Of a stretch of 64,000 nucleotides of DNA, positions 12,635 through 24,700 are shown in pieces. How positions within the stretch are numbered: position 1 is the stretch's first letter; each line of letters begins with the position of its first letter. The position numbers were made by a program, and so were the translations under genes. Under the pieces are notes generated by a model that searched no databases, was not told the DNA's origin, and saw only the letters and a program-made list of their open reading frames with translations. The stretch covers positions 27,334,036 through 27,398,035 of the forward strand of contig JAFMSR010000009.1 in assembly GCA_022818135.1 (NCBI GenBank), written 5' to 3'. Source of the stretch: Saxidomus purpurata (Eukaryota; Mollusca; Bivalvia; Venerida; Veneridae).

Positions 12635-12732
12635 ATACACTGATATGGAGTGGATATCTCTATGGCAACTGTGGTAGAATGAGCAAAGTACTCATTGAAG
12701 ATTTTCCACCAAAATCATCTTCCTCTGATTAT
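12635..12732 (+). CDS. ITPKA/B-like: IP3 3-kinase alternative first coding exon (short N-terminus)
   Basis: The exon is bounded by tgtcttttcag and a perfect gtaagt donor. ATG at 12679 opens [18 protein letters not shown] and ends in phase 0, matching the phase-0 acceptor at 22315. The acceptor implies an upstream, probably non-coding, exon. The frame is also open back to the acceptor ([14 protein letters not shown]), so the exon could be internal with a start further upstream. The predicted isoform is about 325 aa. Confidence 0.6.
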
Positions 12733-15700
12733 GTAAGTAATGGTTCCAACTTTATAGCTGCCTTGTGACTCTAGTTTTAGTTTAGTTTAGTTTGTACTAA
12801 TTTATTTAAGCTCGATTGTGAAGAAAGCTTTGAGCTTATCGAGTCACTCTCGAGTCCTTACAAGGAAGCTGGGCAGCACAAATGATAACCTATATCTTTA
12901 TCTAGTGGCACCTGGTGTTACTCACTGCAGCAATAAAATGAAAATGACTGACAAGTTTTGACAAGGACCAATAGGACTGTGTGACATTTGTAACATTTCT
13001 CTCAAGTTGGGAAGAAGAGAAAAATGTTGCCTTACAATTTTCACTGCATTTGGTATTATAATGGTAGACATAATTCATTCTGCGTGTTTATGCATCACAC
13101 TTTTTTGTCCCTAACTTTAGTAACTTTCTAATACCCAGCCATCACGAAACTTTGTCACAATGTTTATGGGCACAATATCTCAGTGAAAGTACATAGCCAG
13201 TCTTTATCCCATTCACTTTGGTGTTGTAGCTGTTGATTGGTCAAATTTCAAGTTAAGAACAATACAAGTCATCAATACAGGTTCATCATTGTCCTCTGGT
13301 TATGAATTTTCAGGAAATCTGACTGTTTAATGATTCACCAAAGTAACAAAATTGTTTGCAAGTCCTTTACATGCATCATGTTGGTTAGTACATTAAAGAA
13401 TCTACATTGGATATTGCGTACAGATTGTCGACAGTACTCAGCTTGTTGTTAACTTGTTGTTGACAAATGAATTATTCAATATAATGCAAAAAGATAGATA
13501 GATGTTAATGTTGTTTTTGTTTTGTTGTTGTTGATTAGAACTAAACAGGTAGCTGACTACCTAGCTATAACAGCATTGAGCAAACTGTTAACTTTCCACG
13601 AGGCTGCCTATGTTTACCTGAATTCTCATTATAGCATGGTCAATAGAAGTGAGATGTGTGATATAGGACCATGATGTGTTGTGGTATTTATTGTTTATGA
13701 TATTGACGAGAAGCCTGTACTAAGCTGACATGTTTATTACAGTGACATACTTTGTGCACATGCAACCTGTCAAACAATAAATAAACCAGTAATTTACAAA
13801 GCTGTGATTATTAGTATGTTCACATTGTATACTGCTTGCATGTATAGAAAAGATACTTTGTTATGAAGGGCATAAAATGTTACCCCTGTCCATCCGTGCA
13901 AAATTTTAGTTTCACATCAATAACTTTTGAAAGGGGTCTTGGATTTTATTCAGTTTTTACATGTAGGTTTATAAATATAAAATAGAAGTCAAATTCAGTT
14001 TAGGTTACAATGAAATAGTTCTTACAGAAATTATGGCCCCTTTTTAACTTAAATTTCAGTGAATTTGTGGTCATGAAACTTCAAACTTACAATTTTGCAT
14101 TAATTATGGTTTTTCTGTTGCTTGTTCATACTGTGCTCGATCATTTTGAGTTGATGGGTATTTATTCATATCAACAGCATGAAATTTCATATTATCTGCT
14201 ATTATTGTTTCTTTTTCTGCTCGTTGAGCAGACAGTTTAAATAAAATTTTAATTTATGAACAAATTACACAACCATTACAGATTGTAAGCTAACAATAAA
14301 TATTTGTGATTCACAAAATCCTATTACAAGCAAACCTTACACTTCTGTATCTAAGAGTACATTATACATAACGGGTGCATCCTTGTCCTATCATTGCCTA
14401 TGGACACATAACTATAGTTACTGTATTTTTGGCTAATGATTTTGATATTGACTGGAGTTTACTACAAATTGAATGTACATTTTGTATTAGATAGGAAGCA
14501 GTTGATTTTTTTTATCTATATCATATACACAATCCCTGGAGCTTTTCTATCAGACTTAGACAATGTGACTTTTGAAAATCTCAAATCTTATTTAGATATA
14601 CATAAAATCAACAAAAAGACCCACAAAATGGTTTTTAGCCATTTTTTTTTTTTTTGGCAGTATAGACATTTCACAAGCATTTCTATCTGACTGAGAGTAT
14701 GACTTGTGACTTATGGAAGTGTGAAATTTTATATAAAAAAAGCGAGCAAAAATGACAAAAAAAACACCAACAAAATGGTAATGTATTCCATTGCAGCACT
14801 AAGTCACGAAGAAGTCATGTAATATATACATGTCATTGCACACTGAGTATAAAAATAACTCTTCAGCAAATTCCTCAAAATTTGATCATAATTTCAGCTT
14901 GTTATAGTACTTTCCTGACATGGTTTGAATTTTAGGAGGACTGGTAGTCAATTGAAGACAGGTGGTGATTATTTAACAGAATTATGTGATTTAATATAAA
15001 CATGTATATACAAAGTAAAGCTGTATCACTACAAAAAATGGATCACAAAAAAAGAGTACTGTGCTACATTCATGTTATCAATCATTTAAAGATCCAGTAT
15101 TTTTGCTTCCGAAAAATTTGCATTATGAATTGTTCAGCTAATTTTGAACATTCAGAAATCTTGAAGTATTTCTACATTGCCAATTATTTGTGTGTCAAAA
15201 AGTGGCGATTCCAGATGTTTCGCGTGCAGAAATATTGGGGAACCCCCAAGATCAGATGACTTGGGACATTATAAACCACATCTGAAAATTTCTTGTAACT
15301 GTAATTTGAGAGTGCAAGATGTTTACCAGTATCATTACACTTGGTAAACACTTGATATTGATATCTTGCCATTAGGTGCTCTATTGTAACTTAATTAGAT
15401 GTGGAAACTATTGAATGTGTCAGTATTTTTTTCCTTATATTTTGAAAACATGCAATGCAGTTTTATAACAAAACATACCTGTTAAATAATTTATCTTTTT
15501 TGTATGTTTCAACATGTATAAGCCAGGACTATGAAGTGTAAAATTTAAATTATAATAATAATGATAATAAGTGTTGTTCAGCTGCAGCATTATAACCACC
15601 AGTTAGTGATACTGGACAGTTGCAGCATTTAAACCACTAATTAATGTTCTTGGTCCGTAACACAAGTCTGTGTTCTTGTTCAGCTGCAGCATTATAACCA

Positions 15701-18700
15701 CCAGTTAGTGATACTGGACAGTTGCAGCCTCAATCTGTGATTCCGGACCAAGATGAGCTAAAGGTGAGCTATTGTGATCGCCGGTGTCAGTCGTCTGTCT
15801 ATCTGTCGTCTGTCTGTCTGTCCACACTTTACCTTGTGTATGCAATAGAGGCTGCATTTTTCACTGGATCTTCATGAAACATGGTCAGTATGATTGCCTT
15901 GATAAAATCTAGGTCAAGTTCGAATATGGGTCATCTGGGGTCAAAAACCAGGTCATGGGGTCAAATTATAGGAAAACCTTGTGTATGCAATAGAGGTTGC
16001 ATTTTTCATTGGAATTTCATGAAACTTTGTCAGTGTGATTGTCTTGATGAAATCTAGGTCAAGTCTGAATATGGGTCATCTGGGGTCAAAAACTAGGTCA
16101 ATTTGTCAAATCATAGAAAACCTTGTGTATGCAATAGAGGTTGCATTTTTCGTTGTTTTTTTATGAAACTTGGTCAGTTTGATTGCCTTGATAAAATCTA
16201 GGTCGAGTTCGAATATGGGTCATCTAGGGTCAAAAACTAGGTCATGGGGTCAAATCATAGAAAAATCTTGTGTATGCAAAAGAAGTTGCAATTTTTATTG
16301 GACCTTCATGAAACTTGGTCAGAGTATGATTGCCTTGATGAAATCTAGGTCGAGTTCGAACATAGGTCATCTAGGGTCAAAAACTAAGTCACCCAGTCAA
16401 ATCATAGAAAAAACTTCTATATGCAATAGAGGTTGCATTTTTCATTGGATCTTCATGAAACCTGGTCAGTATGATTGCCTTGGTTAATTCTAGGTCGAGT
16501 TCGAACATGGGTCATCTAGGGTCAAAAACTAGGTCACAGGGTCAAATCATAGAAACCTTGTGTATGCTATAGAGGTTGCATTTTTCATTGGATTTTCATG
16601 AAACTTGGTCAGTATGATTGCCTTGATGAAATCTAGGTCACTTTCGAACATGGGTCATCCAGGGTCAAAAATTAGGTGACGGGGTAAAATTGTAAAAAAA
16701 ACATGTGTATGCAATAGAGGTTGCATTTTTCATTCTCTCTACATGAAATGTTGTGTCTTGATGAAATTTAGGTCAAGTATGAATATTGGTAATCGGAGGT
16801 CATTGGTTAAAAACCTTGTGTATGCCATACAGGTGACATTTACAACCCAGTCATCATGAAAATTGGTCAAAACTTTTGCCTTGTCAAACAGAATGATTGT
16901 GTTTATGATATAGTTTAGAGTTGAAGTTTGGTCAGATATTGTCATAAGTCTCAGGTGAGCGATATAGGGCCATCTTGGCCCTCTTGTTTATTCTTTCTTA
17001 GTATGTACAAAAAAATATTAATCTGTTGTGACTCCTCTGTGTAGAAAATAATAGACAAAATAAAGATGAATACATTTTATATGAAACCAGCAACATTATT
17101 AATGAAATTACAAACAAAAAGTTTAAAGAACACTTTACCATATTGGTTGAGAGTGATTATACCTCATGATATTCCACTTTTAGAAAATCAATCACCTGAA
17201 GTAACCAGTAGAATACTGCATAGCAACATTATTGTTATAGTATAAATCAGCCATCATATTGCTTTTTTTCTTATATTATCGCGCAGGTGTGTTTTGTATA
17301 TTTTATTAGTGGTTTCTATGACAACTGGAATATTCTCTGCTCTTCCATTTAAAGGAGAATTTGCGCTTGTATGATATCATATCGAAGGTGCTCTGTGACA
17401 TGCAACATGAGACATACGATCCTTTCTAGGCAGATACGTCACTATTTCCAGCAGATTTAAATATGAAATGGATTCTAATTTTATGTGAAAGTCAGATTGT
17501 GTCGTCGAGGCTAAACTTTACACTATGAACACTCAAAGAGTTGATTGGCCGCAGGCTGTCACAATATGAAGTTTTATAAAAGTAATAACAAGGAGTAACT
17601 GTTATTACTAAAATGTTTTCAGCACATTATCGCAGGAATTATTGTAGTTTATTTTCGATCTTAGATTTATTTCCATCATTGTAATTGATACTTCCGACAA
17701 ATGAATTTCGTGTGTGGCATGTATTTTTAGAATTGAAATTTGGCTGTCTTGGCAACAAGGTCTTTCTCTCTCTTGGCTAAGGGAGAAATTTCCGTGGTGA
17801 TAATGGATTTATTTACATTTCTGTGTAAGTGAGAGGGATCTTAAGCCGTGGTATTTATAAGGAGAAAAATGGGTTGTGTCCACAGCACACGGAGAAATAG
17901 TAATTCAGAGGAATATATTGAGACTTTGACATTAAAACGGCAAGTCAGCAGAAAATCAGCGGCACAGAATTTGAAAATTTCAATTTCTGTCATAAATGAT
18001 CCTCTGTCCAGCGATGATGAGTCATCGACCTTGACCTATCATTTTCAGAGGTCTGGTGTCAAAAAAAGTCAAAGCTTTAGGACTGTGTCGTTTGCTGAAG
18101 GGAGAAAGTTTACAAAGTTTCCAAAAATGGTTGGATATAAAATGTGTGTTTCTTGTAATGAACCAGGACCGGACGTTTTGAAAACAATGTCAGTGGTTCC
18201 AGAAGTAGAAGAAAAAGAAATTTGTCGTAAATGTTCAGTTCACAAGAGGAAAGGTAAAAAAAGAAGTGACAGAGGGCAGGAGAAGCATGATACTGTGGCT
18301 AAAGTGGACATTGCTGCATTTGCTAGCATGTTGGCCCTGGTGAGTTTAGGTGTTACAGTTTTGTTGTCTGTCACGGTGTAGTCTCCTTGTATCCAGGACT
18401 TGAATCTCTTGCCCACCCAAACTCCCAATCATTCAAGCTGCATGCTGTTTTGCGAATTACAATCTTCTTTTGAATCTGAGTACAGCTATCTGAGTACAGC
18501 TTTCTGAGTACTGCTATCTAAGTACCGCTTTCTAAGTACCGCTATCTGAGTACCGCTTTCTGAGTACCGCTATCTGAGTTACGCTTTCTGAGTACTGCTA
18601 TCTAAGTACCGCTATTTTAGTACCGCTATCTGAGTACCGTTTTCTGAGTACTGCTTTCTGAGTTACGCGTTCTGAGTACTGCTATCTAAGTACCGCTATC

Positions 18701-21700
18701 TGAGTACCGCTATCTGAGTACCGCTTTCTGAGTACCGCTATCTGAGTTACGCTTTCTGAGTACTGCTATCTAAGTACCGCTTTCTAAGTACCGCTATCTG
18801 AGTACCGTTTTCTGAGTACCGCTATCTGAGTACCGCTATCTGAGTACCGCTATCTGAGTACCGCTATCTGAGTACCGTTTTCTGAGTACCGCTATCTAAG
18901 TACCGCTTTCTGAGTACCACTATCTGAGTACCGCTTTCTGTGTACCGCTATATGAGTACCGCTATCTACTTACCGCTATCTGAGTACCACTATCTGCCAC
19001 TCAATGCTGTTACCCTTTTGGTTGGATAGTTGTGGCAATGTATGTACATCCTTTGTCTTTAACCCGTCCAGATTTACCATTACCTCAAGCTTATTTTTCC
19101 AAACTCCCTGTCGCGGTTACTTCCCCTTCCAGTATACAGTATACACTGCCATCGCAAACCGTTTTTAACATGAGTTTGTTAAATTAAAAAAAAATACAAA
19201 TTTGAATTTTAGCATTAAATTGTTGTACTGTTTTTGCAGTAAGGTTAATTTTATAAAATATTTAACAGAGCTCATCAAATCAGATAGCTGTGAGGAGTTT
19301 GTTATTTTTTCTGCAGTTTTCTCGACTACATCTGATGTCATTTGACGTCCTCTTACTATTTCAGTAGTTTGCGATTTTAGTATTATCATTATTACGCTCA
19401 TTTATGTAACGCCGGGTGATTAACACTCTTTACCCTTACCCTGCTTTATGTACTTGCCAATCTTTCATATGGAAAGCACCATTTAATAATGATTAAAAGG
19501 GTTGCTCTGTGATAAATGATTGACTGAATGGTTTGCAGTGCAGATCATGATCACAGAGTGCACAGATGATTTACAATGGTTGCAACAGAGTAAAGATTAT
19601 ATGTATATGATGGTATCTACTCGTACCTGTTCTTAAGTGGGATATATATATCCTTAAACACCTTAAAGTGTATCATGAAAGTGGAGTGTGGATTCTGGAT
19701 AACTTAGTTCATGGGGGACAATGTCGTTCAAAATGAAACGGTTGAAAAGTTCTTGCTAAAATTTTAAAGGGTTTGAATATCAAGAAGTCCGTAAGAAATA
19801 TAATCTCCTTCTGTCTGTCCATTCATCCATAAGTCTAGACAAGCAGTTACTTAAAAAGTTAGTAATTAAACAAAACTCACTATTGGATTGACTGTTCACA
19901 GAATACAGAGAGCTATTCAACTTACTACCAAGTCAACGTTGGCTTTGTATTTGGTGTTATATCTCATGTTTCAAGTGCACCTTAACAGATAAAGTAAATA
20001 TAATGCATCACATCTTTACTATCATCCCCCCCCATCTTAAGGCTAGAGATTTTGACCGAATGGCTTAGAAATACCGTTATTTTCTTAATCCTTTTAAATT
20101 CAAAATTTATGCAAATAAGCAATATGAAAATTTTAAGAATAAACTTCCTTAACTAGAATACAGTGATTATAGTAGAAATAGATTTGATTACTCAGTTGGG
20201 AAAATTGGACACGTTAAATGATTTAAGACGGATAAACTATCGGATGGTACTGACAATAAAACAAGTGGCCTCCGATTTGATATTGTTAGCCAAATAGAGA
20301 TATCTTAATAAGGAATGCATGATAATATTCAGTGCATGATATAATTATACCACATTAATGTGACAGGAGTGGTTGTTTTACTAATGTAAAGTGTTGTAAA
20401 GGCAGGCATTACACTATAGCTAATGCAAACACATGGTTTTGTTAGAAATGAACATATTAAAGGACAGGATAAAATTTCAAAAAGAAAGTGGAGGAAATAG
20501 GGAACTGTTTATTCTTTAGGATTGAAGTGTATAAAATTGTTTCAAAAGTGGTTAATGATGTACCAGGAAGAGCTGTACTGTCACTGAGTGCATTGATTGT
20601 AGATTTGTAGATGTGATAAAGAGAGTCGGTATATAGTAATTACTGAGTTAATTAATTGTTTATATTCTAATCTGTGATAATAACAACTGATTGGATTTTT
20701 ACATTAAAATACTTCAGATACTCACTCATTGGAATACTGATCCTTTTATTAAATTGACTTAAATCTTAATATGTAAAAGAAGTTGGCAGTGCCTGGTAGA
20801 GGAAAGAGGCATTTAACCCGACTGAAAAAAATGGCAAAACTACAATAAGACTGCCATAGGGTCGTCTTAAAAATATGATGTTAATAGATTGTGAACAATG
20901 CTTTGAAAATCAGATACAAAATGTACATGATGAAATATAATTGATAACCTGTGTCAAAAAGCAGAAAAGTACATTATACAGAATAACATATTATCACATC
21001 AAACTTAACTACAGGACAGACTGAACTATATTTGGATTGTTATATCATAAGATACAAAGATAAAATATTTGGACTTCTTCCATGTAGCCGCTAACAGCCC
21101 CTCATTAATCAAGAACTAATGGACTATCTTCTATTTTCTTATCATCTAGTGTTTTTAATTTATAGTTGACATAAACACTTAATCTTATAAGCTGTAAGTA
21201 GCAGTTGACGATAGAGTTGATATATTCATAAAGAATCTGTGATATTCAGTGAATGGATAGTATATGTACATGTGATGTTGCATGTATGATGTGTGTGAAG
21301 TTTTTACATAAATATGGGAGTAAATGGACATGATACAGGAATGTGGAATTGTTTCCGGGGTATACATAAGAGAAAAGAAAAGAAGGTAAATACAGTTTGA
21401 GATTGTTTGGAATTTGGATAGAGTGGAGGTAATGTGCCACCTGTCACCTATCTATGTTTTCTCAATGAAATAATACTTAATGACCAAGGGTTGGTTGTGG
21501 TTTGGGGTGGGCGTGTTTGAGGAGGGGGATTGTTACGCCCAACTTTCATAACCCAAAGTGCACTCGAAGTTGGTTCTTCAGTACTGTTTTCCCAGTTTTG
21601 GTCACCGAGTAGGGTTCCTTCGGACCAAATGGTATTAGAAAAAAAAAACTACTATTATTATATATGAAGTTTACTTTATAGTAGTTACTCCATTTTACTG

Positions 21701-24700
21701 GTCTATTTAAATAGTTCAATAATGCATCAAAGTAGGCTAGCTCCCAAATGTAATATTAATATCTTTGACATTTTCCAAGGCACTGGAATAGATTTCTTGT
21801 TCAAAAGATTCTCAGAATAAAGAGAATTATTTGAAAAATAATATAGTATGCTTCGACTTAAAAGGGTAATTTCTAATTTAATCATATCAAATTGAGCCAT
21901 ACAAATTAAGTGATACAACATTTTATTAATGATGTCCTTTAGTGGCAAATTTTATTACTACTGATATAATATCATATCGTCAATGACTACAGAAATTCTA
22001 TGCGAACAAAATTCAACGAAGTCGCAACATATATTTTTAACTGAATTTTAAAAAAAATTAACTTCTGAAGTTATTAACAAACATATCAGATTTAAAGGAA
22101 ATATATATACTTAGGTTAAAATCATAGCATATTCATTCAAAAGTTAGGTTTTAAAAGCTTGAAATTTGTCACAGCACACAGGTACTTTAGGTGATGTTGT
22201 ATCTTAAACTGACAGGGTGTGCTAAAAATAAGATCATTTCAAAGAAATACAGTCAAGCTACATTTTATTTTGGATTCAGTTTTAATATTATCTCATTGTT
22301 ATTTGTTTTTTCAGACTGCACTAGATCTAACAGCTCCTGCTAGTGATGCAATACTGAGAAACAGGAAGAACACATGGATTCAGCTTGCTGGACATCCAGG
22401 TAACACTCAGCTTCCCTCAGGGTTGTCCCTGGCTAATTCATGATCAGGTCCACGTCTGGGCAAAATTGTCGGAAGCTACCTAAATGTTCTTAAAAACATG
22501 TGTCATTTTGAAATATTTTAAGTTGCCAAAGCTGAAAAATTGTATTTCCATTTGTAAGTCGCTTAGGTAACCTAGCCTAAAAATGATTGGCTTGAGTCTG
22601 TAGCATAATGTAGTGTGTATGTAGACATTGATAATTGTGATAGTAAAGCATACAAGTGACAGTAGATGAATATCTAGACATTTCCTCTTATTTACATGTA
22701 GTGCAGATAAAAATAACCTTGTTCTACAGTGATTACCACTGATATTTACATATACACAACTATCATATATATATATATATATATATCCATTACAGAGGAT
22801 ACTGGGTACCAGGTCTAGTATTTATTCCAAAGTAAACCTTTTTGCTGAAACTTTGTATGTACAGTTTTAAGACAAGTCCATGACTACGTCAAACATTGTA
22901 AGTCGGTAAACACTACAGCAAAGTTTATAGTTCAAAGGCAAAAATAAGTGCACAGTTTGGCCAGTTAGCTGTGTGTACAAAGTTAAATCAATAATATATT
23001 TATTTTAATTGTTTAGAAAATTGAAAATTGGTTAAATTGCATCCCAACCTAATACATGTATTGTCTCTGTGATATAGAATCTGATGTTGACTACTTTGAA
23101 CTACATGTATTTTAGGTGCATTTGCACCAGCTGGACCAAACACAATATGGAAGAAACGTTATACGAAAGATAACAATGAGACGGAAGCGTACGAGGCCCT
23201 TATGGAGGACAGTGCACGTGATATAGTACCAATGTTTTATAGGGAGGTGGAATATAATTCAGAATGTATCCTTACTTTCACGGAAGTGCTTGCACTACAT
23301 TTAATGCATTATAATCATGTATCTGAACAGATTGTCAACATGTCGAAAACTATTTTCTTTAACAAAAGGTTTCTAGAAAGAACATTATTCCTCTTGACAG
23401 CATGTTTGTGTTTGAGCATCTACCCAATATGGAGATAGTAGCCTTAGACCATTTCTACAATATTATCATTGGAGGGATGTAGTATTACAATTATCATTCA
23501 AAGATGAAGCACGGTCAGGCCACAAGTTTAGCACAATCTCATGCTATAATAATAAAAATAATAATAATAACATAAACAATGATAATGTCTTTATTTAACG
23601 AGGCAACATATTTGGGTAAGCCCAATCTCCCATATGAGCCTCACATACTGTAAGTACTCATATGTAATGTATCTCTCTTCATCACACCATCTGCGTAATC
23701 ATTTTACTGTGAATGGTGAATCAACAATTTTCTTACATAAGCAAGCCTTAAGTCAATCAACTGATCAAAAATTATTTGGCATCCATGTAGATAAGAACTG
23801 AAATTGGAAAAATCAAGTTGAACAAACGCTTAAAAAATGTAACTCTTTTGTATCTTTTTATGCGTATCAAATACTGCCTTAATCTATACTCAAGGAAAAC
23901 TCTTTTACAGTGCTTACGTTCTTCAACATCTTGATTATTGCTGTACACTTTGGGGCTCCAGCGGCTCAGAGCTTCAAAACAAAATGGTAAAATTTCAAAA
24001 GAGAGCAGCACTTTTTATTCTTGATAAACCACTTGATTCACCATTTGAAGAATTGTTTGCTCAATTATATTGGATGATATTCACTGACAAGAGTTGACTA
24101 TAGAAAGGCAAGTCTCTTAACAACACCAGCCCTCAGTACCTAACAGACAAATTTAAAAGAAGTGCTATTTCAGGGATAAGATCATCAACCAATCAACTTT
24201 TGTATGTACCACAGCCTAGACTTAAACTTTTTAGTTCCTATCATATTCAGGACCCAAAATATGGCACAATATTCCAATTCAAGTGCGGACAGGAGCAAAT
24301 ATAAATTCTTTTAAAAAGATGTACTTCACATGGAAGTTCTCTGGCGGGTCGTACCGACTATACCTCGAACGAGGATGGTGGACCTAATAAGCACAATTAC
24401 AGGAAGTTCTCTGGTGGTAACTAATATTGCTGTAAAATACATATCTTCAATGTAAATTATCTTAATTTGTCAATTTAGTTTAAATTTAATTGTTAAATTT
24501 AATTGTTAATCAGAATTGATAATACAATGTATTGTTTGTTTAATTTTCAATTGTTTGTAATTTAGTTTCCTTGTAAATATTGTTCTATATCATGTATCTT
24601 TGAGGCCCACATGGTAGATTGGGTCATCCAAACGTGTAGCCTCGTAAAATAAAGACGTTTTAATTATGATTATTATCATGCTCAGCACGAAATCATGCCA

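Noticed and set aside
16170..16487. 105-codon plus-strand frame
   Set aside because: Lies entirely in the 145-bp tandem units; its halves are repeats of each other.
17848..17868. Upstream GTG start for the MGC exon
   Set aside because: GTG starts are rare in animals, and ATG 17869 gives the acylation motif.
18340..18381. Readthrough of the MGC frame to the stop at 18381 as an independent 171-aa protein with a hydrophobic C-terminus
   Set aside because: A strong gtgagt donor in the right phase for the kinase exon makes splicing the better explanation, though an unspliced form cannot be excluded.
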